From contig OZ245022.1 of assembly GCA_965223835.1 (NCBI GenBank), positions 62,001 through 126,000 on the forward strand: 64,000 nucleotides of DNA, given 5' to 3'. Below are positions 18,061-26,296 of the stretch, one piece after another. Numbering within the stretch: position 1 is the first letter of the stretch; every line of letters begins with the position of its first letter. The stretch comes from CAVYXZ01 sp965223835. Its GTDB lineage: Bacteria > Chloroflexota > Anaerolineae > Aggregatilineales > Phototrophicaceae. Made by a program: the position numbers and the translations under genes. Under the pieces are notes generated by a model that made no database searches, had not been told where the DNA came from, and saw only the letters and a list, made by a program, of their open reading frames with translations.

Positions 18061-18540
18061 ATGAGTGGCATCGTTCGCCTCCGGGCTGTCCGCCGCGCCG
18101 ACCTGCCCATCTTCTTTGAGCAGCAGCTTGACCCGGACGCGAATCATATGGCGGCGTTTACCGCTGAAGACCCCACCAATCGGGCGGCTTTCGATGAACA
18201 TTGGGATGGACTACTGGCGTCGGAGAACGTCACCATCCAGACCGTGCTTTACAATGAACAGGTTGCGGGCCACATCGAGCAGTTTGCACTGTTTGGACAA
18301 CCTTCTATCGGCTACTGGATTGGCAAGTCGTTCTGGGGCCAGGGCATCGCCACCCGCGCCTTGCGCCTGTTCCTTGAGCAAGTGACCATCCGCCCCCTCT
18401 ATGCTCGTGCCGCCAGCGACAATCTGGCATCCATTCGCGTACTCGAAAAATGCGGCTTCACCATCACTGGCACCGACACCGGCTATGCCCACGCCCGCCA
18501 GGCTGAAATCGAGGAAGTGATCCTTACTTTACCCAAGTAA
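18061..18540 (+). CDS. GNAT-family N-acetyltransferase (RimJ/RimL-like)
   Basis: A 159-aa acetyl-CoA-dependent acetyltransferase. Features are the opening LRAVRRADLPIFFEQQ, the IGYWIGKSFWGQGIATRALRLFLE stretch holding the acetyl-CoA pyrophosphate loop (GQGIAT), and SDNLASIRVLEKCGF near the C-terminus. This is the pattern of the GNAT subfamily that acts on protein N-termini or small molecules. The start codon follows the PhyH stop with no spacer, so translation is likely coupled. Target unknown. Confidence 0.85.
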   Translation: MSGIVRLRAVRRADLPIFFEQQLDPDANHMAAFTAEDPTNRAAFDEHWDGLLASENVTIQTVLYNEQVAGHIEQFALFGQPSIGYWIGKSFWGQGIATRALRLFLEQVTIRPLYARAASDNLASIRVLEKCGFTITGTDTGYAHARQAEIEEVILTLPK

Positions 18541-18545
18541 GATCA

Positions 18546-18953
18546 TTAATCGTTGGCGTGTTGGTTTGCGGTTTTTCGCGGATCGGAACCCAGAACTTCC
18601 ACGAAATTGTCTTTGGCCCATTCACAGATTAGAGCGACTGGTTCCACCAACGTGTAGCCTAGTTCGGTCAGTTCATACTCTACTTTTGGTGGCACTTGCT
18701 CGTACACAGTGCGCTCGACCAGGCGATATTTTTCGAGTTTGCGTAGCGTCTGAGTCAGCATCTTTTGCGAAACATCGCCTAACAGGTATTTGATCTGACT
18801 GGTGCGTTTCTTCTCATGTTGCAACGCATAAATGACGAGCACTACCCATTTATCCGCCAGCAATTTGATAATTTGTCGTGATGGACAATTCGGATTCAGG
18901 ACATCCGGTGGAATCTCGGTGAAATCCACCGTCGGTTGGTTATCGGTTTCCAT
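18546..18953 (-). CDS. HxlR-family transcriptional regulator
   Basis: A 135-aa winged-helix regulator of the HxlR/MarR-like family. It shows the family core: CPSRQIIKLLADKWVVLVIYALQ, then LLGDVSQKMLTQTLRKLEKYRLVERTVYEQVPPKVEYELTELGYTL. The Cys in NCPSR stands where YodB/HypR-type members carry their redox-sensing Cys. It diverges from the metallo-beta-lactamase-fold gene, and an inverted repeat in the shared gap (18984-19012) is a likely operator. GGAG 7 nt upstream supports the start. Confidence 0.85.
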   Translation of the reverse strand: METDNQPTVDFTEIPPDVLNPNCPSRQIIKLLADKWVVLVIYALQHEKKRTSQIKYLLGDVSQKMLTQTLRKLEKYRLVERTVYEQVPPKVEYELTELGYTLVEPVALICEWAKDNFVEVLGSDPRKTANQHAND

Positions 18954-18983
18954 AGTTACTCCAGGGTGCCTATATTACCTTTG

Positions 18984-19012
18984 GGTACGTATTGCAGTAC
19001 TGATACTGTACC
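18984..19012. promoter_or_regulatory. Candidate HxlR operator (29-nt imperfect palindrome)
   Basis: GGTAC (18984-18988) and GTACC (19008-19012) flank CAGTACTG (18995-19002), with GTAT and ATAC half-sites between them. The nested GTAT..ATAC dyad resembles operators reported for HxlR/YodB-type regulators. It sits midway in the 104-nt divergent gap, so it could control both genes. Confidence 0.5.
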
Positions 19013-19057
19013 ACTAGCATCGTATCATCCGAAGTTTAGTGCCTCAAGGAGACGTTC

Positions 19058-19984
19058 ATGATGTCGCAGTTCAATCGGCGGGATTTCTTAAGATTGGCCG
19101 GGATTACCAGCGGGGTTGCGCTGGGATCGCCCCTATTTTCAGCATTTTCCAATACGATCGTTCTAGCTCAGGCAAGCGGATTATCAGGAAAAGTTGTCAT
19201 CACCAAAGCCGGCCCCGTCAACATCCACACCTATGTTGCACCCGAATTAGGCACCCGCGTGACGTCGCATATCATTGAAACAGGGAATCAACTCGTCATG
19301 GTTGATGCGCAATTGTTACGGGGAGCAGCGTTTGAAGCCAATGCCTATATCGAAAGCCTGGGAAAGCCACTGGAGCGCATCTATGTCAGCCATCAGCATC
19401 CTGATCACTGGGTCGGGGCTGAAAATTTTGATGCGCCGCTGATCTCCACCACAGGCGTTGCTGCTGGTATCAGCGAATATATCGACACCACTGGCACCAC
19501 GCAACTCGCGTCGTTGCTGCCAGCAGATCAGGTCCCAGAATCGTTACGGCTCCCTGAAGTTGGCGTTGAAGCTGGCTCCGACACTATTGATGGCGTCAAT
19601 TTCGAATTTGATGTCATTTTGGATGCCGAAGCGCCAGAACAGATTATCTTGCGGATTCCTGACGCCGGGGTGATTGTGCTTCAGGACATGTTGTTCAGCA
19701 ATACACATATGTATCCACTGGGCAACCGCCCGCATTGGATTGAAGTGTTGAACGACCTGCGACGCTTCCAGGCTGAAGGCTACGACACATTATTAGCCGG
19801 GCATGGCGTGCCAACGACCTTTGGTGAAATCGACGCCGTTATTGATTACCTGAACACCCAGGACGAGATTATCGCCAGCGCCGAAACACCTGACCAGGCC
19901 ATCGCCACAATGCGTGAACGCTATCCCAACCACAGTGCTAATTTTATCCTCGACCTCTTTGTGCCTTTCCGCTTCCAGAGTTAA
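19058..19984 (+). CDS. Tat-exported metallo-beta-lactamase-fold hydrolase
   Basis: A 308-aa MBL-fold protein. The N-terminus is a Tat signal (NRRDFLRLAGITSGVALG, cleavage near LAQA at ~38), so it folds in the cytoplasm and is exported. The metal motif HQHPDHWVG (HxHxDH) is near residue 112. Further ligands may be the Asp in VIVLQDMLF and the His in LAGHGVPT. It resembles quinoprotein-relay or lactonase-like MBL proteins; the substrate is unknown. An ATG one codon downstream (19061) is equally possible, since AAGGAG lies 6 or 9 nt upstream of the two. Confidence 0.8.
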   Translation: MMSQFNRRDFLRLAGITSGVALGSPLFSAFSNTIVLAQASGLSGKVVITKAGPVNIHTYVAPELGTRVTSHIIETGNQLVMVDAQLLRGAAFEANAYIESLGKPLERIYVSHQHPDHWVGAENFDAPLISTTGVAAGISEYIDTTGTTQLASLLPADQVPESLRLPEVGVEAGSDTIDGVNFEFDVILDAEAPEQIILRIPDAGVIVLQDMLFSNTHMYPLGNRPHWIEVLNDLRRFQAEGYDTLLAGHGVPTTFGEIDAVIDYLNTQDEIIASAETPDQAIATMRERYPNHSANFILDLFVPFRFQS

Positions 19985-20030
19985 CCTCAATCTGCTGTTA
20001 ACATTGAATATCGGCGTAGGGGAGACAACA

Positions 20031-20057
20031 TCAGTGACTCCTGCGCCGGTCACTGAC
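20031..20057. promoter_or_regulatory. Inverted repeat upstream of the sigma-factor gene, site 1
   Basis: TCAGTGAC (20031-20038) and GTCACTGA (20050-20057) form a perfect 8-bp inverted repeat with an 11-nt spacer. There is no T-run after it, so it is more likely a protein site than a terminator. The same CAGTG half-site recurs at 20104-20137. Confidence 0.4.
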
Positions 20058-20103
20058 CCTACTCAGCATTTTGACTCGTCTATTCCAAAGTATAAATCTT
20101 AAA

Positions 20104-20137
20104 CTCAGTGCGTTAAAATAATTATATTGTCACTGAG
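20104..20137. promoter_or_regulatory. Inverted repeat touching the sigma-factor ribosome-binding site, site 2
   Basis: CTCAGTG (20104-20110) and CACTGAG (20131-20137) are a perfect 7-bp inverted repeat around an AT-rich 20-nt centre. The right arm runs into the Shine-Dalgarno GAGGAGGG (20135-20142), so a hairpin or bound protein here could block translation or transcription. Confidence 0.4.
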
Positions 20138-20149
20138 GAGGGTATTATC

Positions 20150-20989
20150 ATGAAACGGCTTATGGAAGATCAGCAGTCCCTCATAACCCAGGCGCAAAAT
20201 GGCGATATTGATGCGTTTCATCAATTATTTTCTCAGTTTCAAGGCCAGCTTAAATCTTATCTGTATCGCTTGCTCACGGATCGCCAGGATGTCGAGGACC
20301 TGGCGCATGATACATTCATCAGGGCATTCGATAAGATCGCAACATTTAATAGCGCTTCCAGCTTGAAAACCTGGGTATTTTCGATAGCAACTAATTTAAG
20401 CCTGGACCGACTACGGCAACGCAAACGCTGGGCGGCTGATGCGCAGGATCAATCAAGGACGCTTTCCAATAATTCCCCAGAGGTTGTCGCCACGTATCAG
20501 GCAATAAACACGAACTCACCACAGGGCAATTACGAAATCCGCGAACACATTGATTTTTGTTTTACCTGCATTAGCAAGACGTTACCCATCGAACAGCAGG
20601 TGAGCTTACTACTTAAAGATGTCTATGGCTTCAAAGTAAGAGAAGTGGCAGTCATTATCAACCGAACGCTGGGCGTAACGAAACATTTGCTACATAACGC
20701 CCGTTCCACCATGACAGACATTTTCGATGCAAGATGCTCGCTCGTGAGCAAAGATGGTGTGTGCTATCAATGCAGTGAATTGAATGGATTGTTTAACCCG
20801 AAGCAGGATACCCAAACCGAAATCATGAAACTAGAGCTACCTCGCGCTGCTGCCGACTCCAATCAGTCAGACTTGTTTAAACTCCGCACCAAGCTTGTGC
20901 AAGGCATTGACCCGCTCAACGCCAGCGGCGCTGACTTACACGATTTTATTATGCAACGCGTGCGCAAAGTCATCGACGATACGGACTAA
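20150..20989 (+). CDS. ECF-like RNA polymerase sigma factor with Cys-containing C-terminal extension
   Basis: A 279-aa sigma-70-family factor. Region 2 is at ~15-90 (YRLLTDRQDVEDLAHDTFIRAF; LKTWVFSIATNLSLDRLRQRKR), and region 4 at ~140-190 (QVSLLLKDVYGFKVREVAVIINRTLGVTKHLLHNAR). A ~85-residue tail follows, holding RCSLVSKDGVCYQCSELNG (Cys196, 205, 208). CxxC pairs at 137-140 and 205-208 could bind zinc or sense redox. The tail motif is shared with a group of ECF-type factors from other bacteria; its role is not known to me. No anti-sigma gene is adjacent. Two inverted repeats lie upstream. Confidence 0.8.
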   Translation: MKRLMEDQQSLITQAQNGDIDAFHQLFSQFQGQLKSYLYRLLTDRQDVEDLAHDTFIRAFDKIATFNSASSLKTWVFSIATNLSLDRLRQRKRWAADAQDQSRTLSNNSPEVVATYQAINTNSPQGNYEIREHIDFCFTCISKTLPIEQQVSLLLKDVYGFKVREVAVIINRTLGVTKHLLHNARSTMTDIFDARCSLVSKDGVCYQCSELNGLFNPKQDTQTEIMKLELPRAAADSNQSDLFKLRTKLVQGIDPLNASGADLHDFIMQRVRKVIDDTD

Positions 20990-21103
20990 ACCAGTCGCTT
21001 CGATCATTTTGGTGATCGTCTACGTCTAAAGAATTAGCTGTATAGGCGTAATTTCATAAGTCCAATTATGTGGATTTGTCGATAGATGATTGGAGGCTAT
21101 TTG

Positions 21104-21514
21104 ATGTCCGTTGAGTTGTATCAAGATGAATTTGGCAGTATCTACTATTACGCTGACGAAGATATTCTCGAATTGCGTTGGTCAGCCGCGACTGAACATA
21201 TCAGTGATGCCGATTTCAGGCGCTGGTTAAAATTGTTAGGTCAACATGCTATTGACCAGAAAATACGCTTTCTGGTTGTTGATGGACGTAACTTTCATGG
21301 TCAACCCACTCCAGAAACCGTTGGCGACTGGCGCGACCAACATGTGATCCCACTATACAATCAGGCTGGAACCGAGAAATTTGCTTTCCTTGTTCCACAT
21401 ACGACCGAAACCACGTCCACAATGCCAGCGGCTGACACGGGACCAGCCAATTATCCAACCCAATATTTTTCCTCTTGGGATGCCATCCGCGCGTGGTTCA
21501 GGGAAAGCAATTGA
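21104..21514 (+). CDS. Small soluble protein, possibly STAS/SpoIIAA-like
   Basis: A 136-aa protein with alternating strands and helices: ILELRWSAATEHISDADFRRWL, then IDQKIRFLVVDGRNFHG, then EKFAFLVPH. This resembles SpoIIAA/STAS-like small proteins, but I cannot name the family with certainty. The ATG at 21104 is chosen because TGGAGG lies 7 nt upstream. It follows the sigma-factor gene by 114 nt on the same strand and may belong to the same regulon. Confidence 0.5.
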   Translation: MSVELYQDEFGSIYYYADEDILELRWSAATEHISDADFRRWLKLLGQHAIDQKIRFLVVDGRNFHGQPTPETVGDWRDQHVIPLYNQAGTEKFAFLVPHTTETTSTMPAADTGPANYPTQYFSSWDAIRAWFRESN

Positions 21515-21579
21515 GCCATGAAGTCCTATGAGTAGCACTCACAAAACCGGCAAAATAATGGCTTAAGGAGAAAATGGGG

Positions 21580-22089
21580 ATGGACCCGTTTGTTGTACTC
21601 AGTATTCAAGCAACACTCAGCTTGATCGTATTTGCGCTGATTGCAGTGCGGTATGTGCTACCTGGCTTGTCAGATCTGACACTCACGAATAGCTTAATGC
21701 CACTGCTGTTAGTGCATACCTTCCGATATGCGCCGCTTACCTTGTTTGTGCCGGGGCATGTGTCAACCGATATACCGACAGCAGCCGCAGCCACGATTGC
21801 CTATGGTGATTTGTTGTCCGGAATTCTGGCGCTCATCTCTGTGCTTTTGCTGTGGCGCAATGTTACTGGTGCGGTTTGGTTTGCGCTGGCGTTCAACATC
21901 ATTGGGATGCTCGATATTGTTAATGCCCTGATGGTTGCAATTCAGAACAATCTGTACCAATACTTGTCGGGCGTAAACTGGTACATAATTACTTTCTATG
22001 TACCCTTGCTGATTGTTACCCATATTATGATGTTCTACTTGATTCGCACGGAGCGTACCTATAAAACTGCTCTACGGAAATCTGAGTAA
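21580..22089 (+). CDS. Multi-pass membrane protein of unknown function
   Basis: A 169-aa integral membrane protein with about five hydrophobic helices: FVVLSIQATLSLIVFALIAV, a second near NSLMPLLLVHTF, DLLSGILALISVLLLW, VWFALAFNIIGMLDIV, and WYIITFYVPLLIVTHIMMFYL. No catalytic or binding motif is recognised. AAGGAG (21565-21570) is 9 nt before the ATG at 21580 but only 3 nt before the upstream ATG at 21574, so I prefer the former. Confidence 0.55.
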   Translation: MDPFVVLSIQATLSLIVFALIAVRYVLPGLSDLTLTNSLMPLLLVHTFRYAPLTLFVPGHVSTDIPTAAAATIAYGDLLSGILALISVLLLWRNVTGAVWFALAFNIIGMLDIVNALMVAIQNNLYQYLSGVNWYIITFYVPLLIVTHIMMFYLIRTERTYKTALRKSE

Positions 22090-22123
22090 CTTCATATTCA
22101 GCGCATGGTATCTATCATAATTG

Positions 22124-22158
22124 CCCTCTCCAATTGTATGTTCTTGGAGAGGGATGTT
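22124..22158. repeat. GC-rich intergenic palindrome, copy E (terminator-like)
   Basis: CCCTCTCCAA (22124-22133) pairs perfectly with TTGGAGAGGG (22144-22153) over a 10-nt loop; ATGTTTT follows. It lies between the convergent stops at 22089 and 22183 and probably ends transcription. The arm sequence CCCTCTCCA is shared with the inner stem at 41599-41621. Confidence 0.6.
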
Positions 22159-22182
22159 TTCGCGGGCGTGAGAAGTTGCCAC

Positions 22183-23772
22183 TTAGTCGAGATATTCATA
22201 CGCCGGGATGGTCAGAAACTCCGCCATCTCATCAGCGCGAATCATCTCGTCAAACAGGTCGCGTGCCCGCTCGAAATGTCCGCCCTCAAAACGGGCGTCA
22301 CCGACTTCCTGCTTGATCGTATCCATCTCTTCCGCCAGCAACTGACCGTATAGGTCCACCGTCAGCGGACGACCATCAGCCAGATTGACGTTGTGATGCA
22401 GCCACTGCCACACCTGTGCCCGGCTGATTTCTGCCGTTGCCGCGTCTTCCATCAGATAATACAGCGGCACACAGCCATTGCTCCCCAGCCACGCTTCCAG
22501 ATACTGAATGCCGACTTTCAGGTTCAGCCGCACGCCATCTTCGGTGATGGTGCCCGCGCTCGGTGTGAGCAAGTCGGCTGCTGAGACATTCACATCAGGC
22601 CGTTGCTTGCTGATCTGGTTGGGTTCAGGCATAAATTCATCGAACACTTCGGTTGCCGCCGCGATCAACCCCGGATGCGCCACCCACGTGCCATCATGGC
22701 CTTCCTGGGCCTCGCGCAGCTTATCCTGCCGCACTTTTTCCAGCGCCCGTTCATTTGCTTCGGGATCGCTCCGAATCGGAATCTGGGCCGCCATGCCACC
22801 CATCGCATGAATGCCACGCTTGTGGCAGACCTTAATCACGTTGAGCGTGTAATTGCGCATAAACGGCACCGTCATCGTTACCTGGGCACGATCAGGCAGG
22901 ATGAAATCGGACCGGTTGGCAAACGTCTTGATGTAGCTGAAGATATAATCCCAGCGTCCACAGTTCAGCCCGGCGGAATGGTCACGCAGTTCATAGAGAA
23001 TTTCCTCGGTTTCGAACGTCGCCTTGATCGTCTCGATCAGCACCGTCGCCCGAATCGAGCCACGCGGTATGCCCAATTCATCCTGCGCCAGGTTAAACAC
23101 ATCATTCCACAACCGCGCTTCGAGGTGACTTTCCAGCTTGGGCAGGTAGAAATAGGGTCCGCTGCCCCGCTTCAATAATTCTTGCGCATTATGGAAGAAG
23201 TACAGCCCAAAGTCGAACAACCCGCCCGGAATCGGCGTGCCATCGACGATGAAATGTTTCTCATGCAGATGCCAGCCGCGCGGACGCACCAGCAGCACCG
23301 CCGTCTGTTCGTTGAGTTCGTAAAAACGGCCATCAGGGTTGGTGAACGTTATCGTTCGGCGGTTCGCATCCCGCAGGTTGATCTGTCCATCAACCATATT
23401 GAACCACGTGGGCGAATTGGCATCCTCAAAATCGGCCATGAACATCTTCGCCCCGCTGTTGAGCGCATTGATGACCATCTTGCGGTCGGTCGGCCCGGTG
23501 ATCTCGGTGCGGCGGTCCTGCAAATCAGCCGGAATGGGGGCGACCTGCCACTCCGCGTCCCGGATAGGCTGGGTTTCCGGCAGAAAATCGAGCGATGCTC
23601 CGGCGTTAATCTGGGCCTGCCGTTCCGCGCGTTTCGCCAGCAATTCATCGCGCCGTCCAGTGAAGGTCCGCGCCAGTTTCGCCAGAAACGCCACGGCTTC
23701 CGGCGTCAATATCTCCGCAAATTCCGGTGTGACCGGGCCAGTAATCTCCACGCCATCGGGATAAGTTGACAT
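22183..23772 (-). CDS. aceB: Malate synthase A
   Basis: A 529-aa malate synthase that condenses glyoxylate with acetyl-CoA. Family landmarks include EITGPTDRKMVINALNSGAKMFMADFEDANSPTW, LLVRPRGWHLHEKH, YFYLPKLESHLEARLWNDVF, RATVLIETIKATFE with the Mg-binding Glu, and MGGMAAQIPI. Length fits the A isoform. No isocitrate lyase lies in the window, so glyoxylate may come from a distant aceA, glycolate or purine breakdown. The ATG at 23772 has AGAGGA 7 nt upstream; the longer frame adds 27 unsupported residues. Confidence 0.93.
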   Translation of the reverse strand: MSTYPDGVEITGPVTPEFAEILTPEAVAFLAKLARTFTGRRDELLAKRAERQAQINAGASLDFLPETQPIRDAEWQVAPIPADLQDRRTEITGPTDRKMVINALNSGAKMFMADFEDANSPTWFNMVDGQINLRDANRRTITFTNPDGRFYELNEQTAVLLVRPRGWHLHEKHFIVDGTPIPGGLFDFGLYFFHNAQELLKRGSGPYFYLPKLESHLEARLWNDVFNLAQDELGIPRGSIRATVLIETIKATFETEEILYELRDHSAGLNCGRWDYIFSYIKTFANRSDFILPDRAQVTMTVPFMRNYTLNVIKVCHKRGIHAMGGMAAQIPIRSDPEANERALEKVRQDKLREAQEGHDGTWVAHPGLIAAATEVFDEFMPEPNQISKQRPDVNVSAADLLTPSAGTITEDGVRLNLKVGIQYLEAWLGSNGCVPLYYLMEDAATAEISRAQVWQWLHHNVNLADGRPLTVDLYGQLLAEEMDTIKQEVGDARFEGGHFERARDLFDEMIRADEMAEFLTIPAYEYLD

Positions 23773-23877
23773 AGGTTGTCCTCTCAAAAGGTGTTTATTC
23801 AAATGTGGCGTGAGTATACCATCTATGAGGAAACTGCCATGCGCAATTGGCATCGTGCGAAAAATAAAGAGTTACAG

Positions 23878-24312
23878 TCAACAATTGTAATCACCGACGA
23901 CCCCAAAAGTCACTTTGAACTGAGAACCACCAACAGATGAATTATCCAGTTGTTCGATTTCACGCCTTATGTTGAAACTCCAACCGCTGAACTGTTCATA
24001 ATGGGCCATAATCTCATCGGCTGATAATGCTGATTCCAGAATGAGATTGGTAGAAATATAGCAATCTTCTGGGTGTGTTCGGAGCGGATGATCTTCAAAA
24101 ATATACAAGTTAAGCAGTTGAGTATCTTGCGGGAGTTGCCAGTTACGGATGCTTTCTGCCTGGTTTCGAGCAAGATCACCGTCGATATACTTGCCAATTT
24201 CCAGAAAACTCCATAAGAAACAGCATACAAGACAACCGAATGCTACGACTACAGTCAGTGCGATACAACCAAGCCGTTTGAGTAAGAGCTTGATCTCCTC
24301 AACAGGAGTCAT
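23878..24312 (-). CDS. Single-pass membrane-anchored protein, unknown
   Basis: A 144-aa protein with one N-terminal hydrophobic helix (about residues 16-36, CIALTVVVAFGCLVCCFLWSF) and a ~105-residue extracytoplasmic part containing DLARNQAESIRNWQLPQDTQ and a C-terminal beta-rich stretch. It has no recognisable domain. It is AT-richer than the malate synthase gene next to it. Confidence 0.5.
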   Translation of the reverse strand: MTPVEEIKLLLKRLGCIALTVVVAFGCLVCCFLWSFLEIGKYIDGDLARNQAESIRNWQLPQDTQLLNLYIFEDHPLRTHPEDCYISTNLILESALSADEIMAHYEQFSGWSFNIRREIEQLDNSSVGGSQFKVTFGVVGDYNC

Positions 24313-24331
24313 TGCTGATCTCTCGCCAATC

Positions 24332-24643
24332 TCAGCCCAGATGCTTCATCACCTTGTCCTGAATCGAGCCAGAAACCAGCAACCCCTGCTCAGCCGCCCG
24401 TTTGTGAAAGTCCATATAGCGCTCGTCTTCATGCAGCGTATTAAACACCTGCTCCACCTCGGCCAGATCTTCGAACTCCATCAGCCAATGGATGCGGTTC
24501 ACCGCGCTGAGCCATTCGGCATGAACGCGCATGTTGTGGCCGGGATAATGCGTGTTGACGAATCGGCATAACTCGGTGGCCCAGGCCGTCGTCTCCGGGT
24601 TTTTGCCCTGGTTAACGCTGGCCGACCGCATAAAAACGAACAT
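24332..24643 (-). CDS. Small ferredoxin-like-fold (dimeric alpha/beta barrel type) protein
   Basis: A 103-aa protein with the layout of antibiotic-monooxygenase/NIPSNAP-like dimeric barrels: strand FVFMRSASV, helix NPETTAWATELCRFVNTHYP, strand RVHAEWLSAVNRIHWLMEFEDLAEVEQVFNTL, and helix MDFHKRAAEQGLLV. Function unknown. The ATG at 24643 has AGAGGA 7 nt upstream; the TTG one codon before it is unlikely to be used. Confidence 0.55.
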   Translation of the reverse strand: MFVFMRSASVNQGKNPETTAWATELCRFVNTHYPGHNMRVHAEWLSAVNRIHWLMEFEDLAEVEQVFNTLHEDERYMDFHKRAAEQGLLVSGSIQDKVMKHLG

Positions 24644-24747
24644 CAATAAGTCCTCTCAATCAGATGCTCAGCAATGGGAACTGAGTATATCTTCATCTTG
24701 GAGGTAAATACGGAATATTGATCTTTGTCTTCATATGCTCCGTAATA

Positions 24748-26259
24748 TCACGGCGCACAGTTCAGGTCTTTAAATGTGTGGATCTTCCGCGTGATGCCGT
24801 GGATCGCTTCCTCGTTGGTCTTCGGATAGTATTTGAGAACCTCATTGTTCCAATTCACCAGGTAATAGATGATTTTTTGCGAATCAGCCCGATCTTTATC
24901 AAATTCAGAGAGTTTCAGATTGGGATCCGCGGGTGGAAAAGCGACGTTGGGATCCCGCGGGTGCGAATGATAGTAAGCCACATACTTTTCATCCGGTCCC
25001 AGTGTGATCGTTTCTCCACATTCGGCAAAATTGTTGGTCGTGAGCGGCCCGGTAATGCGAAATCCATCAGGTGTTGCGATCACATTGCCACAGTACTCCA
25101 CATTATGATTGATCATACCGCAGCGAGCTTCCCGTAGTTTAGGGAGGACCAGCTGATCCATTTGATCGAGATTGGTTTCTGATTGCTTCGATTTGCCAGA
25201 CGGTGGTGGACCCGCCAATTCGTGAATCGCGTCTTTGTGCTCTTGGTACAACTTCCAGGAAGGTGTCTTTAGCTTACGTTCAAACGCTTCAATAGCTGTA
25301 TACACATAGATTCTATAAACCCGAATCAGCCGTTTCTGCAAGGCAGAATCGTCGCTCAATTCTTTGAGTGCTCGATTCCGCGCCTCAACAAACCACCTGC
25401 GCATGACTTCCAGATCCTGTCGCAGCGTATTCGGGTGTCGTTCCGGGTGCTTGATGTGGTCGTCGCGCCGGTATTGCCGGATGCTCTCTGACATGGACCA
25501 CATCACACCTTCAACATATTGCCGGGCCTCCTGGCTGTTGTTCGCTGGCTTCCGTTGGATGTCCGGCGCACCACCGTTACCCCGGTTTTGAACCGTGTGC
25601 ACCAATTCATGCGCCAGCAATTGCCGACCGTCAATGCTATCCGGCGCATACTGCCCGGCTCCAAATACCACATCCTGGCCTACAGTGTAGGCTTGTGCAC
25701 TGACATCAGTAGCGGACCGAGTCGCCTGCCCATCAGTATGAAGGCGAACAGCGCCGAAATCGTGACCGAAGTACGCCTCCATAAATTCGCGTGTGCGACC
25801 ATCAAGGGGTTGGCCTGATGAATTGATTGTCTGCTGCACCGAGGTGGGCAACTGCGCCAAAACCGGCGTTGAACCCGTTTCACGGCGCTTGATGGTTTTT
25901 TCTGTATCGATGGTTGGACGTGAAGCGACGCGACTGGCTTTGCAGGCGGCACATTCACCATCCGCGCTGGCGATGCCACCACAGGCACACTGCCGCTGAG
26001 CACGGGACGCGGACACGTTGCGAACACCAGCAGCCAGGCGATCAGCTTCGCGTTCATGAACGTCACCCGGCTGGCTCACAACGCGCCGGGTCTGCAGCAA
26101 CTCTGCGGGGATAGCGTGTGATTCGAGTTCTGCCGCCCAGACCGGAAAGGTAGTCGCGCCCGGCATGTGGGTCGTGCCTTCGGGCTGCTGACTACCATTC
26201 TTTTGTGTTACCTTAGATGATTTTCGACGCAACGGTACGAACACAGCCCTGATCCTCAC
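24748..26259 (-). CDS. DUF4157 (eCIS-core) protein with C-terminal JAMM/DUF4329-like domain
   Basis: A 503-aa multidomain protein. Residues 63-80 carry the leader motif QPGDVHEREADRLAAGV, and 91-106 a Cys cluster (CACG..GECAAC) typical of DUF4157 proteins. DUF4157 itself spans ~145-228, with FGHDFGAVRLHTD and a zinc-protease-like HELVH (217-221). A long charged helical section follows. The C-terminal part (~385-480) has YYHSHP (His431, His433), SEFD (Ser451, Asp454) and an upstream Glu388, the pattern of JAMM/DUF4329 metalloenzymes, though the His-to-Ser gap (16 residues) is longer than in classical JAMM. DUF4157 occurs in cargo of extracellular contractile injection systems. No such system lies in the window. 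Confidence 0.65.
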   Translation of the reverse strand: MRIRAVFVPLRRKSSKVTQKNGSQQPEGTTHMPGATTFPVWAAELESHAIPAELLQTRRVVSQPGDVHEREADRLAAGVRNVSASRAQRQCACGGIASADGECAACKASRVASRPTIDTEKTIKRRETGSTPVLAQLPTSVQQTINSSGQPLDGRTREFMEAYFGHDFGAVRLHTDGQATRSATDVSAQAYTVGQDVVFGAGQYAPDSIDGRQLLAHELVHTVQNRGNGGAPDIQRKPANNSQEARQYVEGVMWSMSESIRQYRRDDHIKHPERHPNTLRQDLEVMRRWFVEARNRALKELSDDSALQKRLIRVYRIYVYTAIEAFERKLKTPSWKLYQEHKDAIHELAGPPPSGKSKQSETNLDQMDQLVLPKLREARCGMINHNVEYCGNVIATPDGFRITGPLTTNNFAECGETITLGPDEKYVAYYHSHPRDPNVAFPPADPNLKLSEFDKDRADSQKIIYYLVNWNNEVLKYYPKTNEEAIHGITRKIHTFKDLNCAP

Positions 26260-26296
26260 AATTGGTTACGCTACTGGTTATAATAGACGTAATCCG

